A stretch of 28,136 nucleotides of DNA, from assembly GCA_037134755.1 (NCBI GenBank), contig JBAXLO010000037.1:1-28136 (forward strand), written 5' to 3'. The number at the start of each line of letters is the position of its first letter. Within the stretch, counting starts at the first letter, position 1. This document shows, one piece after another, positions 1-7,349 of this stretch. Source of the stretch: JBAXLO01 sp037134755 (GTDB taxonomy: Bacteria > Bacteroidota > Bacteroidia > Bacteroidales > JACABE01). Position numbers and translations under genes: made by a program. The notes beneath the pieces were generated by a model. That model was not told where the DNA came from and did no database searches. It saw nothing but the letters and a program-made list of their open reading frames with translations.

Positions 1-59
1 AATGAGGAATCTGTAAATTATTACCATGTGTTTTATTTATTTTTACGATGTTTTTATTT

Positions 60-435
60 ATAATAATATTATGTTATCTGGGCTATCGCCCGAAAATTAT
101 ATTATTAAAACAAGATGAATTAACAAATCGGATGTTTTTTTATTCGCTAAGCTGTTCTAACCGCTAAGCGAGATGATTCCGCTTAGCGATTTTCTTCATC
201 GCTTAGCGGATAAGATATTTTTAAATGAAAGCTTAGGAAATATCAGGGCTAAAGCCCGAAATTTCTATAACTGATAGCCCCCCAGCATAATTGCTGGGAT
301 TAATAGATTTTTAAGAATGCCTATATATATAATAGGTATAGATAATTTAATTTTAGGATTGCATTTCATCAGTTAACCCTAGCCTTTATGCTAGGACAGA
401 ATGCCAACACACCCCTCGGGCTTTAGCCCTGAGAT
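60..435. repeat. Cluster of REP-like hairpins
   Basis: This gene-free stretch is packed with short perfect dyads. GGGC-TATC-GCCC lies at 80-91, GGGCTAAAGCCC at 246-257 and its reverse complement GGGCTTTAGCCC at 418-429. CCCAGCA-TAAT-TGCTGGG lies at 281-298 and CCTAGC-CTTTAT-GCTAGG at 378-395. A separate group repeats CGCTAAGCG or its complement at about 145, 161-171, 180-189 and 199-209. The copies at 80 and 246 also share the following bases GAAA. Such GC-rich palindromes between genes in an AT-rich genome are typical of REP elements spread by RAYT-type transposases; no such gene is in the window, so that origin is inferred. Confidence 0.65.
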
Positions 436-484
436 TGTGGGAAAGGCTATTATTGATAAAATTTTTGATTAGAAAAAAATAAAT

Positions 485-886
485 TTACTTTAATTTGTGC
501 AATATTACTGCAGTAAGCATAAAAATAGCAACTGAAGAAAAGAAAAATGAAACAGAAATAATTATACCTGTTTTATCAGAGACCTTAAATCTGGGTTCAC
601 TTTTTTCCATAATCCTATTAAACCTCCCTTTCTTAATATAAATATATCTTAATAAAGCCATAAAAAGCAAAGCTAAAATAATAAATATTAGTCCTGGTAC
701 TTTAGATATAAAAGTGTTAAATAAGAAGAATTCAATAACTCCATTTATTGTCATTAACCATATTAACAATAAAATTCCAAGAAGATAAGAAACGTGTTCA
801 GGGTAAGATACAGTTTTAACAGTTCTTCTGTCAATATTTTTAGTAAAAAGAACTAAATAATAGAATAAGAAGTCCAGTATTATCAT
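485..886 (-). CDS. Small integral membrane protein, unknown function
   Basis: I do not recognise this 133-residue protein. It is very hydrophobic, with about four predicted membrane segments: residues 3-15 (weak), 32-52, 62-82 and 107-129. A basic, charged loop lies around residues 84-102. It has no Cys pairs, His clusters or other catalytic-looking motif. The start ATG lies 35 bases downstream of a good TAATTTTG box on the same strand (928-921), which supports a real, separately transcribed gene. It stands alone between a REP-like cluster on its 3' side and a hairpin array on its 5' side. A role in the inner membrane is all that can be inferred. Confidence 0.65.
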   Translation of the reverse strand: MIILDFLFYYLVLFTKNIDRRTVKTVSYPEHVSYLLGILLLIWLMTINGVIEFFLFNTFISKVPGLIFIILALLFMALLRYIYIKKGRFNRIMEKSEPRFKVSDKTGIIISVSFFFSSVAIFMLTAVILHKLK

Positions 887-920
887 GTTTGCTGTATTTT
901 TATTGTTTTAAAATAAGCCA

Positions 921-928
921 CAAAATTA
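921..928 (-). promoter_or_regulatory. -7 box TAATTTTG for the small membrane protein
   Basis: Read on the minus strand this is TAATTTTG, a full match to the Bacteroidota TAnnTTTG element, 35 bases before the ATG at 886. I see no clear -33 TTG. Confidence 0.5.
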
Positions 929-970
929 CACAATTTAAATCTACATCACCCATTTTATTAATAATATTTA

Positions 971-1004
971 TGTAAGGACATAAAATTTTATGCCTTTATG
1001 GGGA
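971..1004. repeat. Dispersed palindromic element, copy 1
   Basis: TGTAAGGACATAAAATTT followed by TATG begins at 971. The same 22 bases, with one difference, occur at 20277-20298. The core is a near-palindrome (GGACAT...ATGTCC in the second copy, ending ATGCC here). It is a small dispersed repeat, non-coding, of unknown origin. Confidence 0.6.
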
Positions 1005-1076
1005 TGTTTTCGTCATCTCATTTTTTGTGAAAATCAAAAACCCTGACAAAATGGCAGACTTTTTTCGTCAAATATC

Positions 1077-1340
1077 GTAAATGTCGTACATATACATCAA
1101 ATTTATTTCTTGGCGGTCGTATATGTGTTACATATACACCAAATTTATTTTTCAGATGGGCTATATGTGTTACATATACACCAAAACATTTTTTCAGCCA
1201 CCCTATATGTAATACATATACATCATCTAAACTTATAAAACCTGACATATTGTCAGCATATACACTAAAAATAAAAATAAGAATGCGTATATGTAATACA
1301 TATACGACCGCCAAGAAATAAATTTCATGTATATGTATTA
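1077..1340. repeat. 42-bp-period hairpin array (array 1) with an inverted spacer
   Basis: The hairpin TATATGT-nnn-ACATATA recurs at exactly 42-base steps, starting at 1078 (one mismatch), 1120, 1162, 1204, 1288 and 1330 (left arm only). The slot at 1246 keeps only the right arm (GCATATA, 1256-1262), and a different dyad, CTGACA-TAT-TGTCAG (1242-1256), overlaps it. Spacers of about 23-25 bases separate the hairpins; the first three are related. The spacer before the 1120 hairpin reappears in reverse complement after the 1288 hairpin, so 1099-1137 and 1287-1325 form a 39-bp inverted repeat with one mismatch. Because 42 is divisible by three, the array leaves an open frame on the minus strand that reads as 14-residue VYVTHI-type repeats; I regard this as incidental. 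Confidence 0.85.
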
Positions 1341-1601
1341 AATTGTGACTAATTGAAAAATAAAAAACACTCGTATTTAATAAATATTAGTTATCCGAAA
1401 ATATGAGTTGCTTAATATATGACAAGTTTTGGAGTTTTTATTTTTAGATTCTTTTAATATGTATTAAATATTGAAAAATTTAAAATAAAAAGACCGCAAT
1501 CTTTTATGTAATTATACTTAATTTTTGTTTTTAAATTCAAATATTCAAAGTTAAACATTTATATTGAAAAATAATTTCACTAAAATAAAGGGTGTTTATT
1601 T

Positions 1602-1632
1602 ACAGATAAGGTTAAAGATAACCATTATCTGT
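1602..1632. promoter_or_regulatory. Operator-like dyad upstream of the 1778 gene
   Basis: ACAGATAA-GGTTA, a four-base loop, then TAACC-A-TTATCTGT form a near-perfect inverted repeat with a single bulged base. It sits about 65 bases upstream of the TACTTTTG box at 1698 and is followed by no T-tract. An upstream regulator site is more likely than a terminator, but this is inference. Confidence 0.4.
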
Positions 1633-1697
1633 TGTGAATAATAATTTTACAAATATTTGCATTAAAAAATATATTATTTATTGTGATAAATTATGTT

Positions 1698-1705
1698 TAC
1701 TTTTG
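1698..1705 (+). promoter_or_regulatory. -7 box TACTTTTG for the 1778 gene
   Basis: A full TAnnTTTG match, 72 bases before the ATG. A TTG lies at 1681-1683, a spacing of 14 bases that is short of the usual -33 distance. Confidence 0.45.
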
Positions 1706-1777
1706 TAAAATTATTTATAAAATAGATTTAAACAAATATATTTTATCTTATTATTTACAATTTAAAACAAAAAAATA

Positions 1778-2767
1778 ATGCAAGGATTACCAATTTTTAA
1801 CGAACTGTTTGATAAAACAGATCCAGACCCGCTAGAAAAAACAGCAACTGATGGAGGATTTCATGTAGATGCATTAAAAGCTAACAAAGATGTAGATGTG
1901 GTTATAATGGGAATGTACACTGCTACTAATCCACTATTTTCCACTTTTATGACAGACAAAATTGCTTACGAAAAAGGTGAAGGAGATATAAAACTTCTAA
2001 ATGCATCCTTTGATATGTTAGAAAAAGGTTTAAATGCTGTCTTTTCAGGATATCAAAAGACCATAGTTGGAATTTATCCACCTGAAACGGATAAGTTTAA
2101 AGAATTATTCTGGGTAAGTATTACAGATATGTTCAATGTAGGCATTTCTACAAAAATGGGTAACGTAAGTCGTTTCCTTTTAGCCCTTGACGGGGATGTT
2201 GCTTTGGCAGCAATCAAAACTAATTTGCTTCTTAAGCAAAGTGAGATTCTAACTAAACAAGGATCAAGAAATACTTTAAGATTTAAAGTAGATGCTTTAG
2301 AGCTTGTTGCACGTGCCTCACAAAAAATATTTTGTCAGGAAGAACAAGGGAACGCAGGTAAATTAATGAGTTTTTACAAAACAACTCCTTATTTGTGTAA
2401 TCAATATTATAATGTAACCGATATTAAACATTATCAGCCAACCGAAGCAGCTATAGCTAAAAAAGAAGCCCATATCCACGAGTTTGCACCAAATACAATA
2501 ACCATAGCCAGCGATATTATGCTTTCGCCAAGTTGCACAACTCATATAAAGAACATAGGTTTGGAAACTGTAAAAATTGGAACTACTTATGCCATGGATG
2601 TTAAGCCACGTCAAAAACATTCTTTAGATCCGGGCAAGACATTTAAGAAAAAAATAAAGTTTATCGGCGAAGAAAGCAATACATTGCTAGTAATTGATAC
2701 TACAGGCAATACAGTAAATGTAAAGCTTGAGATTATTGTAAAAAATGCAACCGTGAAAAATAAGTAA
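1778..2767 (+). CDS. Unrecognised 329-residue protein, Bacteroidota type
   Basis: I do not recognise a family. The protein lacks a signal peptide and membrane segments, so it is probably cytoplasmic. Residues 1-110 look mixed alpha/beta, residues about 110-235 are mostly helical and hold three cysteines in two places, and residues about 240-325 look like an all-beta, Ig-like tail ending in alternating hydrophobic strands. There is no nucleotide-binding or catalytic motif that I can name. The gene has its own promoter-like box and an upstream dyad, and ends ahead of a repeat tract and a strong two-way terminator, so it is a single-gene unit. The helical-plus-beta-tail plan loosely resembles the protein at 27416, but I see no clear sequence identity. 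Confidence 0.75.
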   Translation: MQGLPIFNELFDKTDPDPLEKTATDGGFHVDALKANKDVDVVIMGMYTATNPLFSTFMTDKIAYEKGEGDIKLLNASFDMLEKGLNAVFSGYQKTIVGIYPPETDKFKELFWVSITDMFNVGISTKMGNVSRFLLALDGDVALAAIKTNLLLKQSEILTKQGSRNTLRFKVDALELVARASQKIFCQEEQGNAGKLMSFYKTTPYLCNQYYNVTDIKHYQPTEAAIAKKEAHIHEFAPNTITIASDIMLSPSCTTHIKNIGLETVKIGTTYAMDVKPRQKHSLDPGKTFKKKIKFIGEESNTLLVIDTTGNTVNVKLEIIVKNATVKNK

Positions 2768-2787
2768 GCTAAAGATAGTAAGAATTA

Positions 2788-2917
2788 AGAGTACTTGAAG
2801 TACTTGAAATACTTAAAGTACTTGAAGTTGGAAATCAATTACGAATTACGAATTACGAATTACGAAAAAAAGAGTACTTGAAGTACTTGAAATACTTAAA
2901 GTACTTGAAGTTGGAAA
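2788..2917. repeat. Two copies of a 47-bp block made of 9-bp repeats, with a 7-bp repeat between
   Basis: The block 2788-2834 is repeated without change at 2871-2917. Each block is itself a 9-bp stutter: AGTACTTGA, AGTACTTGA, AATACTTAA, AGTACTTGA. Between them, 2837-2864 holds four copies of AATTACG. The tract follows the stop codon of the 1778 gene and leads straight into the terminator at 2930. A degenerate version occurs at 15049-15079 in the same position, between a stop codon and a terminator. Confidence 0.85.
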
Positions 2918-2929
2918 GACAATAAAACT

Positions 2930-2968
2930 AAAAAAGCCTTCATCAAAAATATTGGTGAAGGCTTTTTT
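2930..2968. terminator. Bidirectional terminator between convergent genes
   Basis: AAAAAAGCCTTCATC (2930-2944) pairs with GGTGAAGGCTTTTTT (2954-2968), with A- and T-tracts on both sides. It serves the 1778 gene on plus and the LOG gene on minus. The same core recurs at 12531-12566. Confidence 0.85.
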
Positions 2969-3040
2969 ATATAAATATGTTGTAATTGTCTTTTTCCTAA
3001 AAGCCTAATAGCCTTAAAAGCTAAAAGACATCTTCTTTTC

Positions 3041-3075
3041 ATTCATAATTCATAATTCATAATTCATAATTCATA
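3041..3075. repeat. Five copies of ATTCATA
   Basis: A perfect 7-bp tandem repeat ends four bases before the stop codon of the LOG gene (on minus, just downstream of it). It is probably a slippage product. Confidence 0.8.
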
Positions 3076-3079
3076 ATTT

Positions 3080-3685
3080 TTACATATTTTCTTTGATTCT
3101 ATTAATCCATTTCTCTTGAACCGGAGCTTCATAAGTCCTCATTTTATCAAATAATCCACCAATAGAACTATCATCAACCATCATCTGACGGTGAATAGGC
3201 CTCATAAACTTTTCGGTAACCATAAAATCAACCTGTTTTATAAGATGATCATAATAATGATTGATGTTTAAGATGCCAACAGGCTTGCGATGAATATCCA
3301 ATTGCGAAGAAGTCATCATTTCAAACAACTCATCTAATGTGCCGAAGCCACCCGGCAACGCAATAAATGCATCCGAAATATCAGCCAGTACTTTCTTGCG
3401 TTCAGCCATCGAATCCACAAATATAAGTTCCGTTAAGTTGTCATGAGCTATCTCTTTGGCAGAAAAAAAACGAGGAATCACGCCAATAGCTTTACCTCCA
3501 TTATTTAAAACCTCGTCGGCAATGATGCCCATAAGCCCAACTTTAGCGCCACCATACACTAATGTGATGTTTTGTTGTGCGAAATACTTACCAAGTTCTT
3601 TAGCTACTTCGCTATATATTGCAGGTTCTCCCGTACTTGACCCGCAGAACACACAAACTGATTTGAATTGATTTACTTGCTCCAT
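3080..3685 (-). CDS. LOG-family nucleotide 5'-monophosphate phosphoribohydrolase (TIGR00730)
   Basis: This is a 201-residue member of the LOG (Lonely Guy) family, often mislabelled lysine decarboxylase. Characterised members cleave the base from (cytokinin) nucleoside 5'-monophosphates, giving free base and ribose 5-phosphate. The family signature PGGFGTLDE is at residues 111-119, with the conserved Arg in MAERKK (93-98) and the N-terminal Rossmann-type strand VCVFCGSSTG (10-19). Length is normal for the family and no export signal is present, so it is cytosolic. Its start overlaps the end of the nitroreductase gene by 13 bases, so the two are translationally coupled. The natural substrate in this organism is unknown; a house-cleaning role on nucleotides is plausible. 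Confidence 0.9.
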   Translation of the reverse strand: MEQVNQFKSVCVFCGSSTGEPAIYSEVAKELGKYFAQQNITLVYGGAKVGLMGIIADEVLNNGGKAIGVIPRFFSAKEIAHDNLTELIFVDSMAERKKVLADISDAFIALPGGFGTLDELFEMMTSSQLDIHRKPVGILNINHYYDHLIKQVDFMVTEKFMRPIHRQMMVDDSSIGGLFDKMRTYEAPVQEKWINRIKENM

Positions 3686-4188
3686 TTATTACGATGTATT
3701 CGTGATTTGATAAATCTTTCAGGCATCTCTTTAACCTCATCAGGATGTCCTACAGCTATGATTGCCAAAGGTTGTACGTGAGAAGGCAATTCAAAAAGCT
3801 CAGAAACATCCCTCATACGATCTTCACGAGGATTTACTCCCAACCAAACCGTTCCTAAACCCATTCCTGCCGCCGACAATAATATGTTCTGCACAGCTGC
3901 CGAACAATCCTGTATCCAGTAACTTGTCATAGGCTCAATCAATTCATCAGAGCAAACAACAATTGCCAGCGGAGCCTCCTTTAACATCTTAGAATAAGGA
4001 TGTACGCCCATAATCTTGTTCAACATCGCCCTATCATCAACCACTATAAAACTCCATGGCTGTTTGTTGTTAGCAGAAGGCGCATACATTCCGGCCTTTA
4101 GCATAGTTTCTATCTGTTCTTCCGAAACTGCATCAGTTTTGTACTTACGTATGCTTCTTCTAGTTAATATTACGTCTTGAATGTTCAT
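3673..4188 (-). CDS. Nitroreductase-family FMN oxidoreductase
   Basis: A 171-residue single-domain nitroreductase-fold protein that should bind FMN and use NAD(P)H. The N-terminal TRRSIRKY (8-15) is the phosphate-binding Arg cluster typical of the fold. SANNKQPWSFIVVDD follows near residue 38, and GMGLGTVWLG near 109 is the second FMN loop. The C-terminus ends in a basic tail (FIKSRIHRNKW). Length matches the short, homodimeric nitroreductase group. It is the first gene of a two-gene unit with the LOG hydrolase, overlapping it by 13 bases. I found no clear TAnnTTTG box before it; the gap to polA upstream is occupied by REP sequence. The physiological substrate cannot be told from sequence. 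Confidence 0.9.
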   Translation of the reverse strand: MNIQDVILTRRSIRKYKTDAVSEEQIETMLKAGMYAPSANNKQPWSFIVVDDRAMLNKIMGVHPYSKMLKEAPLAIVVCSDELIEPMTSYWIQDCSAAVQNILLSAAGMGLGTVWLGVNPREDRMRDVSELFELPSHVQPLAIIAVGHPDEVKEMPERFIKSRIHRNKWSK

Positions 4189-4225
4189 TATTATTAAAAT
4201 TTCTTGTATGTTTTTTATTTATGAA

Positions 4226-4348
4226 GTCGTCATTGCGAACGAAGTATTATAATCTTTAATTATCCATGTCGTCATTGCGAACGAAGTGAAGCAATCTCAT
4301 TCTACACTTAAACAATAGATTGCTTCGTCGTGCCTCCTCGCAATGACG
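4226..4348. repeat. REP-like element with CATTGCGA arms
   Basis: GTCGTCATTGCGAACGAAG occurs at 4226-4244 and again at 4268-4286. The second copy runs on into AAGCAATCT and is mirrored by AGATTGCTTCGTCG... CTCGCAATGACG at 4318-4348, giving a long imperfect hairpin. It lies between nitroreductase and polA. A related element is at 26530-26612. Very similar sequences are widespread in intergenic DNA of many bacteria. Confidence 0.8.
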
Positions 4349-4389
4349 CCTTGTGAAATCTTTACATTTTTATGTTTGTTGATATTTAT

Positions 4390-7197
4390 TTAGTGCGCCT
4401 CTAACCAGTTATCACCAATCTCCATTTCTATTTCAACCGGAACTTTTAAAGGTAATGCAGTCTTCATACATTCTTCAATGATAGGCTTAACGATATCAAG
4501 CTCAGATTTATGTATATCAAACACTAATTCATCATGAACCTGCAAAATCATTTTTGATAAAAGCTTTCTTTTAGTAAATTCTTTATGAATATTAATCATC
4601 GCAACCTTAATCATATCAGCACTTGTCCCCTGAATAGGTGCATTGATCGCATTACGTTCGGCAAAGCCTTTTGCATTAAAATTATTCGATGAAATATCTT
4701 TCAAATACCTCCTTCTACCAAGCATAGTCTCTACAAAACCATTTTCTTGAGCAAAAGCAATACTTTGATTCATGTAATCTTTAATCATAGGATACTTCGC
4801 AAAATAATTATCAATGATTTCTGCAGCTTCCTTGCGAGGAATATTTAATCTTTCGGACAATCCAAAGGCAGAAATGCCATAGATAATTCCGAAGTTAACC
4901 GTTTTAGCATTCCTTCTCATATCCTGAGAAACATCGGCAAGCTCTACACCATAAACTTTGGCAGCAGTAGCAGTGTGGATATCCACTTTAGTATTAAAAG
5001 CTTCCAACATACCTTCGTCGCCACTCAAACTAGCTATAATTCTTAACTCAATCTGAGAATAATCGGCAGAAAGAAGCGTATAATCACTATTGCGAGGAAC
5101 GAAAGCCTTGCGTATTTCTCTCCCTCTCTCAGTTCTAATTGGTATGTTTTGCAAATTAGGATTATTAGAACTCAACCTACCGGTTGCAGCCACTGCTTGA
5201 TTGTAAGAAGTATGAACTCTACCAGTGCGAGGATTGATAAGTTCGGGCAAAGTGTCAACGTAAGTAGATTTTAGTTTAGAAAGTTGACGAAAATCCAATA
5301 TCTTTTGAATAATCGGATGCTTATTAACCAACTTTATAAGTATCTCCTCTCCTGTGGAATGCTGTTGAGTTTTCGTTTGCTTAGGTTTCTCAACTATTTT
5401 AAGCTGATCAAACAAAACTTCCCCTAATTGCTTTGGTGAAGCTATGTTAAATGTAGTTCCGGAGAGCTCATAAATTTCTATTTCCAGCTGTTTGAGTTCA
5501 ATTTTTAGTTGTTCAGAAAAAGCATTTAAGGCTTCACCATCAATTTTTACACCTTCCTTTTCCATATCTGCCAAAACAGGAATCAAAGGAGCTTCTACAT
5601 TATTATATAAGTCCTGAACTTCGGATTCAACGAGCAAAGGCTCAAAAACATTCTTCAACTGCCAGGTAATATCAGCATCCTCAGAAGCATATTCTTTAAT
5701 AATCTCTAAAGAAACACCTCGCATACTTAATTGATTCTTGCCTTTCTTACCAATTAACTCCTCAATAGAAACGGGGATATAATTAAGATACGACTCAGCA
5801 AGATAATCCATTCCGTGACGCAAGTCAGGTTGCAACAAATAGTGCGCAATCATTGTGTCAAACAATTTCCCGTTCACATTTATATCGTACCATTTTAAAA
5901 TAGCGATATCAAACTTAATATTTTGCCCTATCTTCTCAATATTTTCATCTTCAAAAATAGGTTTAAACTCTTCAAGAATAGTTAAGACCTCTTCTCTTTT
6001 AGAAGAAAAAGGGATATAATAAGCTTCATGATCTTTAAAGCTAAAAGACATGCCTACCAACTCACAATTATTGACGTCAGTGCCGGTAGTTTCGGTATCA
6101 AAACAAATACTTTTCTGCTGTTTTAAGATTGAAATCAACTCTTGTCTTTTAACAGCATCATCAACTAAAATATAATTGTGCTTTGTATTATTAATTGTGC
6201 TCTTATTTTCGGGTACTTCTTCCTCTTCAACAATAGTTTGGTCTTCTTCATAAGATGAAAACAAGTCAGGAGCACTTGCAGCCCTTAGCTTTTGTTCAGT
6301 ACCTTCCTGCACAGAAATATCAGTAAACACTCTTTTGGCAAATGTCCTAAACTCGAGTTCATCAAGTATCTCTTTCAAAGCTTTCTTATCAGCCTTACCA
6401 AGTAAAAGATTCTTTTCATTAAATTCAACTGGCACATCTAAAATAATAGTAGCCAGATTACGTGATTGTATGCACTGCTCAGCATGTGTGATTACCTTTT
6501 CTTTAAGTTTTGGATTGCTAATCTTATCCACATTGGCTATAAGATTATCAATATTATCAAACTCATCTAACAACTTGCGCGCAGTAACCTCCCCAACGCC
6601 CGGAATTCCGGGAATATTATCTGAAGCATCGCCCCATAAGCCCAACATATCAATTACCTGATCCGGTCTTTTGATGCCGAACTTCTCACACACTTCTTGC
6701 ACACCCATAATGACAGCTTTTTCACCCATCCTACCAGGTTTATATATGAAAATGTTCTCTGAAACCAGCTGTCCAAAATCTTTGTCGGGTGTAACCATGT
6801 ATGTAACGTAACCCTGCTTTTCAGCTTCCTTTGCAAGAGTACCTATAATGTCGTCAGCTTCATATCCTTCGGCCATAAGAACAGGTATGTTGAAAGCCTG
6901 AATTAGTTTAACAATATAAGGAAGCGAACCACTAAGATCATCAGGCATTGCCTGACGGTTAGCTTTATACTCAGTGAATTCAATATGTCGTACGGTGGGT
7001 GCATAGGTATCAAAACACACAGCAATATGACTGGGTTTCTCCGTTTTTAACAAATCATAGAGCGTATTAGCAAATCCCATGGCAGCAGAAGTGTTTACTC
7101 CCTTAGAATTTATTCGCGGATTCTTATTTAAAGCATAAAAAGCGCGATAAATTAAAGCCATTGCGTCAAGCAGATAAAGTTTTTTGTCAGTTGGCAT
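4390..7197 (-). CDS. polA: DNA polymerase I
   Basis: A 935-residue family A polymerase used in Okazaki fragment maturation and repair. The N-terminal 5' nuclease (about 1-290) shows YEADDIIGT and the helix-hairpin-helix region near DNIPGIPGVG. The 3'-5' exonuclease is intact: DTETTG with its first Asp at residue 367, then GQNIKFD and YASEDAD, so proofreading is predicted to be active. The polymerase domain carries motif A DYSQIELR (Asp712), motif B RRNAKTVNFGIIYG, and motif C VHDELVF (Asp889). Length compares with 928 in E. coli, with an acidic linker after residue 300. The start ATG is well placed at the conserved N-terminus LYLLDAMALIYRAFYAL. No clear promoter box was found upstream. Confidence 0.98.
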   Translation of the reverse strand: MPTDKKLYLLDAMALIYRAFYALNKNPRINSKGVNTSAAMGFANTLYDLLKTEKPSHIAVCFDTYAPTVRHIEFTEYKANRQAMPDDLSGSLPYIVKLIQAFNIPVLMAEGYEADDIIGTLAKEAEKQGYVTYMVTPDKDFGQLVSENIFIYKPGRMGEKAVIMGVQEVCEKFGIKRPDQVIDMLGLWGDASDNIPGIPGVGEVTARKLLDEFDNIDNLIANVDKISNPKLKEKVITHAEQCIQSRNLATIILDVPVEFNEKNLLLGKADKKALKEILDELEFRTFAKRVFTDISVQEGTEQKLRAASAPDLFSSYEEDQTIVEEEEVPENKSTINNTKHNYILVDDAVKRQELISILKQQKSICFDTETTGTDVNNCELVGMSFSFKDHEAYYIPFSSKREEVLTILEEFKPIFEDENIEKIGQNIKFDIAILKWYDINVNGKLFDTMIAHYLLQPDLRHGMDYLAESYLNYIPVSIEELIGKKGKNQLSMRGVSLEIIKEYASEDADITWQLKNVFEPLLVESEVQDLYNNVEAPLIPVLADMEKEGVKIDGEALNAFSEQLKIELKQLEIEIYELSGTTFNIASPKQLGEVLFDQLKIVEKPKQTKTQQHSTGEEILIKLVNKHPIIQKILDFRQLSKLKSTYVDTLPELINPRTGRVHTSYNQAVAATGRLSSNNPNLQNIPIRTERGREIRKAFVPRNSDYTLLSADYSQIELRIIASLSGDEGMLEAFNTKVDIHTATAAKVYGVELADVSQDMRRNAKTVNFGIIYGISAFGLSERLNIPRKEAAEIIDNYFAKYPMIKDYMNQSIAFAQENGFVETMLGRRRYLKDISSNNFNAKGFAERNAINAPIQGTSADMIKVAMINIHKEFTKRKLLSKMILQVHDELVFDIHKSELDIVKPIIEECMKTALPLKVPVEIEMEIGDNWLEAH

Positions 7198-7296
7198 ATG
7201 TATAGATTTTAATGGCGTAAAATTACTCTAAATTTTTCATTAGTGGAAGTTTTTCTTTTAAATGATTTAAGCAAGTTAAAAGTTAAATATTTTTAA

Positions 7297-7304
7297 TACT
7301 TTTG
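7297..7304 (+). promoter_or_regulatory. -7 box TACTTTTG for the ROK-family gene
   Basis: A full TAnnTTTG match 45 bases before the ATG at 7350. The leader between them is nearly all A and T. Confidence 0.5.
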
Positions 7305-7349
7305 TAAACAAATAAGAAAAATTAATCAATAAAAAAAAACATCTATAAT

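Larger units (their letters stand above)
1341..1777. other. Gene-free AT-rich stretch upstream of the 1778 gene
   Basis: No convincing gene is visible here. The stretch holds a strong dyad at 1602-1632 and a -7 box at 1698-1705, annotated separately. The rest is low-complexity A/T sequence, likely the control region of the gene at 1778. Confidence 0.6.

Noticed and set aside
1018..1314. 98-residue open frame on minus with 14-residue VYVTHI-type repeats
   Set aside because: It only reflects the 42-bp array, whose period is divisible by three. Its conserved residues come from the palindrome itself, and no promoter or start signal stands out.
1077..1340. CRISPR array (palindromic 17-19 bp repeats with 23-25 bp spacers)
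   Set aside because: Spacers are related to each other and one is an inverted copy, repeats are too short, and no cas genes are near.
3080..3685. Lysine decarboxylase
   Set aside because: An old misannotation of the LOG family; PGGFGTLDE marks a nucleotide phosphoribohydrolase.
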